DNA of 64,000 nucleotides, from assembly GCF_937616625.2 (NCBI RefSeq), contig NC_065571.1, positions 52,499,651 to 52,563,650 on the forward strand, in the 5' to 3' direction. The translations under genes and the position numbers were made by a program. The notes below the pieces were generated by a model. The model worked only from the letters and a program-made list of their open reading frames with translations, did no database searches and was not told the origin of the DNA. This DNA is from Mercurialis annua. Taxonomy: Eukaryota > Streptophyta > Magnoliopsida > Malpighiales > Euphorbiaceae. Positions 1 to 11,209 of the stretch are shown here, piece after piece (within the stretch, counting starts at the first letter, position 1; every line of letters begins with the position of its first letter).

Positions 1-780
1 TCTCAGAATAACTGAAAATTCACAAACACGTAGCTAAAAAATAAAAAACACAACTAGGCACACAAACCCATTTAAAAGAGAAAAACAAAGCAAAAATTAC
101 TCACACAAATACACTCACAAAGAAGACACCTACAAACTAAAAGACAGACAAACACTAAGGAAAAAAATACACAAATCCACAAACACTAAGACACAAAAAT
201 ACAAAAACGTTTCACACCCAAAATTACACAAAATCACAAAAGAAAGGACACAAAACCACATACACAAAACCTAGAACCCAAATCAAATCAAGCCGCAAAG
301 CACACAAAAAAACTCTCAGAGAAACTAAAAATTCACAAACACATGTAGAAAAAAACAAAATCACGACTAGCCAGACAAATCCACTCACAAGAGAAACACA
401 AAAACAAAAATTACTAACACGAACACATTCGCACTCAACATAAACACTGATTTTGCACAAAATCACAAATATTACTGACCTAAAGAAAGACACTCACAAA
501 ATCACAAACACTGAAACACAAAATACACTGAGAGAGATATAGACAAATATAAACACACATATAAAGAACATAGAAGCACTAACACAGGTATAAACGAACA
601 CAAACACGGAGAGAAACAGAGAACTAAAAAACTCAGAGAGAAAACAAAATCAAAATACGAAAACAGAGCAAACAAACACAGATATAGAGAAGAATCCATA
701 AATATGAGCACAGAACTAGAGAAACACGAACAATCAGAGAGAAAACAAAATTTAAATAGAAAGCAAACAGAGACAGAGAT
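1..780. repeat. CA/AC-rich low-complexity block with about 308-bp internal repeat
   Basis: The plus strand is almost only A and C, with many CACAAACA-like words; the minus strand is therefore T/G/CT-rich. Sequence at about 10-130 recurs, diverged, at about 318-440, so part of the block is a direct repeat of roughly 308 bp. The minus-strand open frames here are compositional and not genes. Read on the minus strand, downstream of the TATA-like site near 850, it resembles a pyrimidine-rich 5' leader or leader intron of a gene lying beyond the left edge. That reading is inference. Confidence 0.55.
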
Positions 781-846
781 AGAGAAAATAAATGAAATGA
801 AATGGCGGGCATTGAGAAAAATAATGGTGGCGGGTTCGGTTCGGCT

Positions 847-854
847 TATTTATA
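847..854 (-). promoter_or_regulatory. TATA-like box, minus strand
   Basis: The minus strand reads TATAAATA here and is followed downstream (towards position 1) by a CT-rich stretch such as TCTCTATCTCTGTCTCTG. This is the usual arrangement of a plant core promoter and leader. The gene it would serve would lie left of the window, so it cannot be confirmed. Confidence 0.35.
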
Positions 855-1143
855 ATCGTATACTAAAATCCTAATAAGAACTGGTTTTGGTTTGGATGTA
901 ACGGCTCTCTATAATTCCCAAACCATTTGGGAATCAAATTGCAACGTGGCGTATCCTTTCCGAAACAGAAAATAAATGACAGCTGTTGATTTTTTTAACC
1001 GAACAGTAAATAAATTTTGATTTTTTAACCCGCTCTTCTATAGTAGCCTTCAATTTTGATTTTGGTTTACAATTATTTTGTTTTAGATCCATTTAGGAAT
1101 ATAACTCATTATTTTGTTTTAGATCCATTTAGGAATATAACTC

Positions 1144-1151
1144 CCACGTGG
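1144..1151. promoter_or_regulatory. Perfect palindromic G-box CCACGTGG
   Basis: CCACGTGG is the core bound by plant bZIP and bHLH factors. It lies about 290 bp upstream of the minus-strand TATA-like site at 847-854. A single 8-bp word can occur by chance. Confidence 0.3.
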
Positions 1152-1346
1152 CGTATTTTATTTTTTTGTCAAAAATAGCTTACTCTAATTGTTAGCGGGG
1201 GTTAGCGGGAGTTAATGTTAGACATTTTTTAAATAGACACACTGCCCATAACCTAACTAAAAATGAGCCAATCCATTTTTTATTTCTATATTGTTCTTTT
1301 TTTCATTTAAGAATTTCACTACATATTAATATAACCTCATAAAATA

Positions 1347-3180
1347 GGGGTGATGCTATCCAAGTGAAATCTATCCGGATAAAATGCTCTTTTTATTTAT
1401 TTGATTATTTAACTAAAAATTATTACTAGTTTAACCTTTTATAATTTTGTTATTACTACCATTATTTTTTTAAAATTTTATTCACCTTAATATTTACTTT
1501 CAGTATTTTACATTTCTCAACAATTTATCTTTACTCTAACTAATTTTTATCTCTATTTATCTTCATTTACGTGAAATCTTAATTGTCTGTAAATGAAATA
1601 TATATTATTACAAAAGCAAAATTTTAGTTACAAATCAAATGAAAGTTACCACGAAAAAAACAATTTTTATTGCCAAAGTATACAAACAAGAGACATTAAA
1701 AGTTCCTTAATTATTTTATTATACTAGCATCAGACTTATACGGTGCACGACATTTATTTTTATTTGATTTATGATAATATATCTATACAAATTTTATTAG
1801 AGAACAGTTTTCCTTACACGTTTAATATCTTTGAGATAATTTTATTACTATTACTTAAATATGTATGTGACAATTTTTCATATAATACATAATTAATGTT
1901 ATTTTCATATTTATTTTTACCAAATTTTATTGAGCAAATTTTCTACAGTATCTTATTTTTAAACCTATTTACCACGCTGCCCGGATTTTGGACCCCTTTT
2001 CATCTCATACTTTTTTTATTTGTCAAAATGACATTGTTTATTTTTAAATTTCAAAAATACTTTTTTACATTTTATGTCTTTTTTGTAGATGTTTTTATTT
2101 TTTTGTATTTCTGGTGGTGTTTTTTTATAGTATTTTTATGATGCTTTTTAATGGTGTTTTTATAGTGTTTTTATGATATTTTTATGGTGTATTTTATGGG
2201 TTTTTTTAGTGTAAACATACCAACATTTGGTGTATTTATGATATATGTTTTTTAAGAACGACATAAATCAATTCATTGTGTACGAAAGTAGCATCAAAAT
2301 AAGAGAGCAATTATATGAAGAAGAAAAAAAGAATAATTATACGATTAAGAGAACAATTGTATGAACAAGATAACAATGGATCTACAATAATCTGTGTATA
2401 AACGTCTAAACAATCACAAAAAATCTAAAAGGAACAAAAAGGACGATGACGAGGAAACCACTGAAAGAAAGACGACGACAATAAAATCACCGGAAGAAAG
2501 ACGATGACGACGAAACCATCGAAAGAAAGACGATGATGATTAAACCACTGAAAGAAAGACGACGATGATGAAACCACCAGAAAAATGCTGATTTTTTATA
2601 CTCGTTGATATAAGAAGCGGTGGCTTTCTAGAGAGTGATTAAAGAGAAGAAAAATTTCAGAGGAAGAAGATAAAAAAGAGAGAGAGGTGAACGTGTTTGT
2701 GGAAATGAGAAAAAAATGAAAAAAATAAGAAGGAAGCCCTAATTAAAAAATATCATTTATAAAATTATTTTATAAATATGGGTACCGAGGAAAATTAGCT
2801 AAACATGGGCAAAATTATTGTAGTTATTCTTTAAATGTACGGTAATTTATAAATAATTTCAATTTTATAACAAAAAATGTTTGTCAAAATTTTGGATGTA
2901 ATTTTAATAAAATTTAAAAATCATGAATATTTATAATAAATTACTAAAGAAAATAATGTAATATTACTAAAATTAAAAAGGAAAATATTTATGAGAATGA
3001 TTGAAAATTCATTAATATTTATGACCGTGTAATGGTTTCTTTTACGTAGTAATTATTTACCATTTCGAGTCACTAAAATTATAAAAGAAGATTTCCTTAA
3101 TAATTTAAAATGAATTAAGTAAAACCAAAATACAAAGAAACAAAACCAAAATGCAAAAAAAAAAAAGAGCATAGACAGAG
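1347..3180. other. AT-rich intergenic stretch with a short GA/CG tandem repeat
   Basis: No supportable gene. Positions 2447-2585 carry about four imperfect copies of a 30-bp unit of the type AAACCACTGAAAGAAAGACG, followed by a GA-rich tract (2640-2740). Positions 2030-2220 repeat TTTTTATGGTGTTTTTATAG-like words. The same two components recur in the 34,920-36,015 Mutator-like element, so this may be a decayed relative, but I found no target-site duplication. The 81-residue plus-strand frame at 1896-2141 is Phe/Leu-rich only because the DNA is T-rich. Confidence 0.4.
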
Positions 3181-4045
3181 ACAAGAACAGAGAAAACAAA
3201 TGAAATGAAATGGCGGGTAAAGAAAAAAAAAATGGTGACGAGTTCGGTTCGGCTTACTTATAATCATACAATACAATCCTAATAAGAATTGGTTTTGGTT
3301 TGGATGTAACGGCTCACTATAATTCCCAAACCATTTGGGAATACAATTGCAACGTGGCGTATCTTTTTCAGAACAGGAAGTAAATGACAGCTGTTAATTT
3401 TTTTAACCGAACAGGAAATTGATTTTGATTTTTTAACCAGCTCTTGTATATGGCGTATCTTTTCCGAAATAGGAAACAATTAGTACTTGAATAAAGAGTT
3501 AAATGACAGCTGTTGATTTTTTTATTTTTAACAGAATGTCCTATTTGAATGTAACGGTTCACTAATAATCTTTTAATGCAAAATATGTATGAGAGATTGT
3601 TAGGTAGGCTCAGTCTACCGCATCATCTGTGAATTAACCTATCACATTATGACATGTCATTAAAATAGTGGTAATATCGCAATTTTGTTTATTATTTTTT
3701 TACACTTTTGAAAAGTAATATTACGATAGTGCCATTATTTTAATGACATGTTATAATGTGATAAGTTTAATCCATAGATGAAGTGGTGGACTGAGTCTGT
3801 CTAAAAAAATTTCAGTATATGTTATTTGAGAAAAAAAAAGGGCAATTATAAGAATTTTAAATTTTAATTTGAACAATATTGATATCTATCACTAAATTAA
3901 GTCATAGTTTTCACTATTTATAAAAATTCTAATGATGAATAAGATAAACCTAACTAAAAATGAGCCAATTTAATTTTTATTTCTATATTGCTCTTTTTTT
4001 CTTTTAAGAATTTCACTATATATCATAGAACCTCATAAAATTAGT
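3181..4045. repeat. Right copy of the duplicated block
   Basis: Second copy of 780-1346, enlarged by a partial re-duplication around 3449-3560 (the word AAATGACAGCTGTTGATTTT occurs again) and by insertion of a 223-bp MITE at 3591-3813. The TATA-like word of the left copy is changed here (TACTTATA), so this copy is probably not an active promoter. Confidence 0.65.
3591..3813. mobile_element. MITE family 1, copy 1
   Basis: The two halves are inverted copies of each other: TTAGGTAGGCTCAGTCTACC at the left against GGTGGACTGAGTCTGTCTAA at the right, with further pairing around ATGACATGTCATTAAAATAG. No coding content. Two relatives occur at 29616-29838, inside a PME-A intron, and at about 62991-63203. 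The copy in PME-A has a 9-bp flanking repeat, suggesting a Mutator-type miniature element. Confidence 0.75.
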
Positions 4046-4305
4046 ATGAGAGTCTCTATCTTGACAAGTTCCCATTCAATGAAATATAATATATATGTTT
4101 TGTGTAAGTGATGATATTTAGTAACACATCATGGCTTTCCAAATAAATCCCTTATATATAATACTACTAAGGATATCTCATTCATGTTAGTTTTCTTTCG
4201 TCGAGCAATTATTTTACATTTTCGAAACACCAAGTCCTTTATATAATGTCATAAATAGCTCAATAAATATTTGGTGACAAAAAAAAATTAACTGAAGAAT
4301 AAAAT

Positions 4306-4927
4306 TGTTGGAATATGCCTAGAATTCTCATTCCTATTTGTATTAGGACTCTATTAATGAAGTGTTTGGGAGAAGGATAACTTTGTTATCATTGGCTAAT
4401 TAGGAAATATAAATCTAATTAGGATTAATATTCCTAATGCCATATATAATATTTATTCACTATATATACACTACATTATTCACCTTTTAGAAGACACCAA
4501 AAACTGAACACACAATGTAGACATTAATGTGAATAAGGGGAAAAGGGGGTGTGTGTGATGTGAGGAATATAAGTTAATTCTTACCCTTTTGGGTACTTCT
4601 TGTAGAGAGAGAAACACTTTGTGGGTTTTTCTTCTAAGGGCATATTTACTAGAGATGTTCTCTATTTGGTGATTTTTCACCAATTTTGTACTCCTTTTGA
4701 TGATTAGTGGATGGCTCGAATCTTTCGCCCGTGGATGTACGCTTTAAAGCAGAACCACGTAAATCTCTTGTGTTATTTATTATTTTGCTATATTATTGTT
4801 TGTTGATCAAATCCATAATTAAATACCTACCGAATGATTTCGATTCCGCTGCGCATACCAATCCGGTTAAGAACCGGTCACGGCAATTGGTACCAAAGAT
4901 TCAACTTTCGGTATCAATATTACAACA
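4306..4927 (+). repeat. 5' LTR of copia element
   Basis: Begins TG and ends CA, and is followed directly by the primer binding site. It is about 98% identical by eye to the 3' LTR. A 67-residue minus-strand frame (4480-4683) occurs in both LTRs and is not a gene. Confidence 0.9.
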
Positions 4928-4929
4928 AT

Positions 4930-4942
4930 TGGTATCGGAGCC
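4930..4942 (+). other. Primer binding site (initiator tRNA-Met type)
   Basis: TGGTATCGGAGCC matches the usual plant copia primer site TGGTATCAGAGCC at all but one position and starts 2 bases after the left LTR. Confidence 0.8.
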
Positions 4943-6193
4943 AATTTGGTTTTCAGATTTAATTATAGGTTATGATTATTATGGCAAAATTATTATTTGG
5001 AGGATTTCGCAAGACGAAATTATTTGACACAAGAAGATTATTTGGAGATAGAGAATCCACCAAATTTGGAAGTGCCGAAAGTCGTCAATTGAAGACAGAC
5101 TTGGGTATTAAAATTCTTAAGGAAATTTTTGTGATGGAGATCAATATGCTACTTTAAACTACAAAGAAAAATGTATGACTTTTCTAAACACACAACTATT
5201 TGAGGATTTTATAGAGCCTTTGTAAGATGAATGATTGGGATAATCTCTTTATACTCTCATGAAATTCTATTAGTGATTTGAATTTAAAAAATTGCTTTTA
5301 AGAGTTTATTGAATGAAGAGTTTGTTTGGGCATAATCAGATTTTGATAAAATCATGATATTGCAAAAGAGATTTTGTTTTGATTAAGTAGCAATCTTATA
5401 CACAAGATGGATTACAACGTTTGTAATTTGGAATGGCGTCACTATTGGATCACGCATAAGTCAATTTGTTTGGAGATAATTAGACGAGGACTGAATGCTA
5501 GCGGTTACAAGCGAATCAGGTTAGAGAACCAGTCTACGCTTAAAATTGCAGCATAATTATATTTTATCCGAAATTTATGCAGATTCAGGTTGTTCATATC
5601 ACATTTGTGCCAATTTCGATTGATTTTCCGTCTATAATTGAGTTGATAGTGGAGTGTAGTTATAGGTAACGGTCAATACATGCAGAATTTTGGATTTTGG
5701 TTCAGTCAAGGGCAAGATGCATAGTGAGACAGTTAGAACAGTAATGAATGTTCAACATGATTTCTATATGCACATGTCTGATATTTCAAAATATAAAACT
5801 ACGAGTTATATGGGTTATTTGGCGATGAAGTGAGATTGGATGTTGCACTTGTGATGTATGCTCATTGGGTTGGTCGACTTATGAAGATTAAGGGATATGC
5901 TACGACCTCAACATTTGTTTTTTGATTTAATCATTATAGGCTACTAATGACGTTTGTTTCTGGTATCAGTTTTAAGACCAACAAAATTCGAAGCTTCGTG
6001 AAATTTTGATTGATACACCCGAAGATAGTAAATCTTCAGTCATTTTGATTCCAGCAAGTTCAAGACTTCTTGAAGCTTGTATGGTCCTCCTCAAATAACC
6101 TCTTTTGGAATAAGTTCAGTTTGGACTTAAATGGAGAAGGTGGAGCACAACAGTAATCACAGTTTATTGGAGAATTCAAGTCAAGGTGGAGAT

Positions 6194-6815
6194 TGTTGGA
6201 ATATGCCTAGAATTCTAATTCCTATTTGTATTAGGACTCTATTAATGAAGTGTTTGGGAGAAGGATAACTTTGTTATCATTGGCTAATTAGGAAATATAA
6301 ATCCAATTAGGATTAATATTCCTAATGCCATATATAATATTTATTCACTATATATACTCTACCTTATTCACCTTTTAGAAGACACCAAAAACTGAACACA
6401 CAATGTAGACATTGATGTGAATAAGGGGAAAAGGGGGTGTGTGTGATGTGAGGAATATAAGTTAATTCTTACCCTTTTGGGTACTTCTTGTAGAGAGAGA
6501 AACAATTTGTGGGTTTTTCTTCTAAGGGCATATTTACTAGAGATGTTCTCTATTTGGTGATTTTTCACCAATTTTGTACTCTTTTTGATGATTAGTGGAT
6601 GGCTCGAATCTTTCGCTCGTGGATGTACGCTTTAAAGCAGAACCACGTAAATCTCTTGTGTTATTTATTATTTTGCTATATTATTGTTTGTTGATCAAAT
6701 CCATAATTAAATACCTACCGAATGGTTTCGATTCCGCTGCGCATACCAATCCGGTTAAGAACCGGTCACGGTAATTGGTACCAAAGATTCAACGATCGGT
6801 ATCAATATTACAACA
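6194..6815 (+). repeat. 3' LTR of copia element
   Basis: Second copy of the 622-bp LTR. It follows a purine-rich tract ending in GGTGGAGAT, the normal plus-strand priming site of copia elements. Confidence 0.9.
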
Positions 6816-7179
6816 AAATTAACTACTATAATTCATGAAACATTTCATTTTTGTTGTTGAAAAAACTTCAATTTATCTTTGATTCTTGATTCAAGAAAAA
6901 ATGAATTGCACTTGCGTTTTGTCGATAAATGTTAATCCATAAAAAAATGAGTTGGCTATTTATTGTATTTTACAAATTTAAAATAATATAAAAGAAGAAA
7001 TGGATACCGTTAACGATAAAACTAAACCATTAAAGGCAGTCGAAGAGGATTTAAAAAAAAATTATAGATGACTAGGGTTCTTTTAAAGAAAATAGACTCA
7101 ACACCAGTGAGTCATAATGTTAATCGGTCTCGCTAATAGAAATGCATTAATAAACCTCATTTCATGATAGGAAATAATA

Positions 7180-7403
7180 CTCCCTCCATTCTTTTTTACT
7201 TATTCATCTATTGTTACTTTTAAAAAAAAATTAATCATTATCTTTAAATTCACGCCAACATAATAAATGGTTTTATAATTCAATTTACAAAACACTTATT
7301 AACTAATAGGGTTATATTAATATCTATATTTATATTTTAACATAAAAAACTTTTTTAATATGCATATATTTTGATTAGATGGACAAGTAAAAAACGGAAG
7401 GAG
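7180..7403. mobile_element. Stowaway (Tc1/mariner) MITE
   Basis: Terminal inverted repeats CTCCCTCCATTCTTTTTTAC and, reversed at the right end, CTCCTTCCGTTTTTTACTTG are flanked by TA on both sides, the Stowaway target duplication. It is 224 bp and non-coding. It lies between the copia element and the lipid transfer protein gene. Confidence 0.88.
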
Positions 7404-7806
7404 TATCAAATTAACTTACACGAAATTGATCCTGCTAAAATTAGTTTTTATTAATTAGTCTAATGAATTTATCTATTAGCCCAATTTTTTTGTCAATTAG
7501 CCCCTAAAACTATTTCTAAAAGTGATATATTTGATGTTATGGATAAAAAGCTAATAAGTGCAAGACATTAATGAATAAAACATTACTTTTACTATTAATT
7601 GTTCAGGCCATACAAGTCGGGGGCAAATTGATATTTAAGCCCATTAGATATTATTCAATAGTTGTGGAATTTCAAAGAGAAGTACTTAAATCAATACAAA
7701 TAATTAGAAAAAGTAACCAAAATCATCCTCTAATTTATGAATCCATGCATAAATAAATCTATGCCATGGCATGCTAAAGTAGTACTAGGTAGTTGCAAAT
7801 GGCAGC

Positions 7807-9014
7807 CTAATTAAGGAACATAAGGGCAGCAAAAGCCATTATTATTATCCCTCCCATGCATGATATTTTCTTGGTGGCGGCATTGTTGGTGGTGCTTGAA
7901 GCAGTTTTTGAACCAGTGTTTGATGTGGAATCAGTAGAGGTTGAAGATGATGATCCAGACGACGGAGTTGGCTGAGAATCTGTTGATGATGATGTGGTAG
8001 TTGTGGCAGTTGAATCTGATGTTCCTGCTTCTTTGAATATCTTTGCATTTGCTAAGTCTGCTGGAAGGTTCAGTATAGCTGCAATCCAAATATCACCAAA
8101 ATTAAACTCGATGTCATTACTGTGTAACGCGGAAATGAAAATGCTTAAAATGTCGAACTGACGAAATGACACATTTTATAAAAGTAGTTTATAGATGTAG
8201 ATTTTTTGAAGCATTTTATATTATAATAAAACACAAATTCAGTGCAATATAAAATTAAATAGCTTTAGTTTCAATTTTTCTTTTTATGCATATGGTATGG
8301 AAAGTTACTTTAAGCCTTTTACATCAAAACTAATCCCTACGCGCTTTCATAAGCAAGCAAAATAAAAGATTAAAAATTACTAAATTTTATATTATTTATA
8401 TGCAATTGTCCACCATATGTTCTATGTAAATTCGCTCTATACAAAAAAAATTCTTATAGAAAAGTAGCTATAACTTTATGGTAATGAATATCATAATAGC
8501 GAAATGGAAAATATCAAAACAAAAAATGGAAAACGGCGAAAAAGACAAATAGCTAAACGATATGTTTTTGTACAAAAATAGAGTTTTTAGAAGAGTATTC
8601 ACAAACGAAAAACAAAACGCTGAAATGCAGAACTCAAAAAGTTTACTTCCAACACAAGAAAAGTATTAAAAGAAAATTACAGGGGCAATCGGAGACTTTG
8701 GCATCAATATCGCAAGCAGAAGCCATTTGAAGAGCAAGAGTGGTATTCACAGGCAGACCCATAGAAGGATCAGTACTCTCTATGATAAGAACACACAAAC
8801 ACTTAGGTTTGTTAGCCTTCACTTTTTTAGTGTTCTGGCAGCATTCTGGTGTTGGTTTAGCAGCAGAACCACTCACGTAAGGGATGCAAGAAGCCAGATT
8901 AGTTAGTTGGTCTGCACAATCCTGCTCATCTTGCTGCAGTGTTGCATGACAACCCACAACTGAAAAAACTGCCACCATGCAAAACAATGCAATCTTTTTT
9001 GAATTTATTGCCAT
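7807..9014 (-). CDS. GPI-anchored non-specific lipid transfer protein (LTPG type)
   Basis: Two exons on the minus strand: 9014-8681 and 8078-7807, with a GT-AG intron of 602 bp splitting a Ser codon. The product is 201 residues. Residues 1-24 form a signal peptide ending CHA. The mature start carries the eight-cysteine motif (Cys 33, 43, 58, 59, 72, 74, 101, 110) in the spacing C-C-CC-CxC-C-C, which makes four disulfides around a lipid-binding cavity. After the domain comes a Ser/Thr/Pro-rich linker (about residues 130-180), then a hydrophobic tail ending MAFAALMFLN, typical of a GPI signal. Proteins of this kind sit outside the plasma membrane and help export cuticular or suberin lipids. The start codon is the first ATG after a TATA box and opens directly into the signal peptide. 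The exon joint and tail are inferred from frame and splice signals; the family call is firm. Confidence 0.93.
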
Positions 9015-9065
9015 TTTTTTGTGAATTGTTGTGGTTATGTTCTTGAATTTGCCTTGTGGATGGGT

Positions 9066-9074
9066 TTATATATA
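9066..9074 (-). promoter_or_regulatory. TATA box of the lipid transfer protein gene
   Basis: The minus strand reads TATATATAA here, 52-60 bases upstream of the start codon, predicting a leader of about 25 bases. Confidence 0.65.
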
Positions 9075-10479
9075 GTTTTGAATTGCATGAATCTGAAGGT
9101 TGGTTCTTATCTTTTGATTTAATGGGTGTTTGGATACCATACCTGCTATTTAATCTCTCTTGAAAATCTGAATCATGCGTGCCAGTTATATTCATCAACT
9201 TAAAGTTACCCTACCTAGCTCTGTTAAATTCTTAAATGGCGGTCTTTTGAAAAGGAAGACATCTTTGCATGCTTTAAATTATCAATTAATTTGTAAATTT
9301 GTAGGAAAAAATGGAACTAATTAATCACGTACAAATATTCATTTTTTTTACTTTCATTATTTATAGTCTAGCCGTTTAAATACATTAATTTTGGCCTAAT
9401 TTTGATAAGTACAGTTCAATTGTAGCGAGTTAAACGTAGATAAAAAAAGTTGTCTAACTTTTTCAATTTATTTTTCATTAATAACCAAATATAACTTTTT
9501 TCCAGTCTAAATATACTTATCTACATTATGTTACAATCAAAATAATTTAAAAGACTTGACATTTTGAAAAGACTTAATGGTAAAAAAAAGTCAAATCTTT
9601 ACAAATTGTTGTAATTTAAATCAAACTTTTTAATTTTTATAATACTAACCAAATTGTATTTTTTTATTGCAATAATAGCCAAATTTGAAATCTTTTTTTG
9701 TTGCAAGTTTAGCCACCAATTTGGCTACTATTGCAACAATAAATATGCAACTTGGCTATTATTATAAAAAGGGTTAATTCCATAAAAAGTCACGACCTTT
9801 ACACGAATTTTCATTTTAATCAGGACCTTTAAAAATTGCATATAAAACCACGACCTTTCATATTTTTTCAAATCTATCACCGACTATTTTTCCGGTGAAT
9901 TTTACCTTTCATTTTTTTTTCAAATCTGCCGGATTATGGGTCAAAATCGAAAAAATTAAAAAGTCAGGACTTTGTGAAACTTTTATGAAAGATTTGGCCT
10001 TTTTACAATATTTGACCTTTTCTATATATGAAAAATTATTTTACTAAAATATATTCTTTCCGAGTTAAATTGATAAATAATTAAGGATAAATTTATATAC
10101 TAAAAAATTTTAAACTTTCTTAATAGAAAAGTTAATTTATAAAAAAAATTATTTAACAGAATAATAATTTTATTTATAATTTTTTTATTCTCTTCGAAAT
10201 ATTCCGGTATATGAATGAGTGTCTATAATTTGAATAAAATAAAATAGTAATAGTCAATGATAAAGTATATATTAATTTTTTTTAATTTTTTTATTTCAGG
10301 TACTAAATAAAAATGATGCAAAAAACCCTTTGTTTTTTTTAGTCCTTTTAATTAATTTTTTGACACTTGATATATAAAGTTTCCAGTTATTTATCTAGTT
10401 TTGTGAAGGGTGATGAAATTTTTGTGGGCTTAAATGGCTCTTCCTTCCATCTTCTTCTTCTTCTACCCAACATACTAAA
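9075..10479. other. AT-rich intergenic stretch
   Basis: No gene seen. Positions 9776-9870 carry words such as GTTAATTCCATAAAAAGTCA and ACGACCTTT repeated about every 60 bases, resembling one end of a decayed Mutator-type element; I could not find a convincing inverted partner. Confidence 0.4.
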
Positions 10480-10762
10480 TAGGGATGTACATTGAGTTTG
10501 AACCAAACCGAATTTTTTAGATTTTAAAAACCAAACCAAACTAAAATTTTAGAGAAAGAAAATATTTCAAACTGAACCGAACTGAACTGGTCGATTTATT
10601 CGGTTAATTCGGTTCGGTTTACAGATAAAACAATGAGAAATTTTTTTACACTCAAAACCAAACCGCATCGGCCAACGGAAATTTATATACAATTTTCAAC
10701 CGAACCGAATTTGTTGGTTTCAGTTTAATTTTTCGGTTTCGGTTCTATTTTGCACACCCCTA
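10480..10762. mobile_element. hAT-type MITE
   Basis: The ends are inverted: TAGGGATGTACA at the left, and the complement of TGCACACCCCTA (TAGGGGTGTGCA) at the right. A perfect 8-bp target duplication, ATACTAAA, lies at 10472-10479 and 10763-10770. The interior is rich in GGTTCGGTT/AACCGAACC words and does not code. TIR sequence and 8-bp duplication are diagnostic of the hAT superfamily. Confidence 0.92.
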
Positions 10763-10817
10763 ATACTAAACCCTAACTTTCTACTTATACTACCAGCAAT
10801 AGGCCCACCCTTTAAAT

Positions 10818-11199
10818 GGCCTAATTACTTAAAAACAACCCACTTTGTAACTTTTTTTCATTTATACCATGACCTAGGAAAATTTTCAATTGTACCCTAT
10901 TTCTGATTTTTATATTTCATTTGTACCCCAAAATTAAAAAATTTGATAATTTAATCAATTTAAGGATGAAAATATTAAAAACAAAATACATAAATGATTA
11001 ATATTAACGTTTCATCATAATATATGTTAAAAATGAAGGACTAATTTAAACTTTTTTTTAAAAAAAAATAGGTCAATTCAACTCATTAGGATAGAGATGA
11101 AACATAAAAATCGAAAATAGGGTACAAATGAAAATTTTCCTAGGTCATGGTATAAATGAAAAAAAGTTATAAGGTAGGTGGTTTTTAAGTAATTAGGCC
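10818..11199. mobile_element. Mutator-type MITE with about 110-bp inverted ends
   Basis: The left end GGCCTAATTACTTAAAAAC and the right end GTTTTTAAGTAATTAGGCC are perfect inverses. The arms pair over about 110 bp, including TTTATACCATGACCTAGGAA. A 10-bp direct repeat CCCTTTAAAT flanks it at 10808-10817 and 11200-11209. Long inverted ends plus a 9-11 bp duplication point to the Mutator superfamily. Non-coding, 382 bp. Confidence 0.92.
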
Positions 11200-11209
11200 C
11201 CCTTTAAAT

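Larger units (their letters stand above)
780..1346. repeat. Left copy of a duplicated block (promoter-like on minus strand)
   Basis: Positions 780-1038 match 3181-3443 with few differences, and 1250-1346 match 3946-4044. The shared part includes the words GAAATGAAATGGCGGG and CCAAACCATTTGGGAAT. The left copy keeps a minus-strand TATA-like site and a perfect G-box; the right copy has a broken TATA word and a MITE inserted. The cause could be a segmental duplication about 2.4 kb apart or ancient element ends; I see no clear LTR termini. Confidence 0.7.
4306..6815 (+). mobile_element. Non-autonomous Ty1/copia LTR retrotransposon
   Basis: Two 622-bp LTRs (4306-4927 and 6194-6815) start TGTTGGAATATGCC and end TTACAACA, and differ at only about a dozen sites, so insertion was fairly recent. 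A primer binding site resembling the initiator-Met tRNA complement (TGGTATCGGAGCC, 4930-4942) follows the left LTR. A polypurine tract (AAGGTGGAGAT) precedes the right LTR. The 1.27-kb interior has no long open frame but keeps a copia protease-like signature, DSGCSYHIC, at 5582-5608. Integrase, reverse transcriptase and RNase H are missing, so it would depend on a helper. The flanks share AAAT, the likely remains of a 5-bp target duplication. Confidence 0.92.

Noticed and set aside
224..711. Minus-strand frames rich in Phe, Leu, Val, Cys and Ser
   Set aside because: They come from T/G-rich low-complexity DNA, have no domain, and lie in a block with internal repeats.
4480..6571. Identical 67-residue minus-strand frames at 4480-4683 and 6368-6571
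   Set aside because: Both lie at the same place in the two LTRs; the repetition is due to LTR identity, not to a conserved gene.
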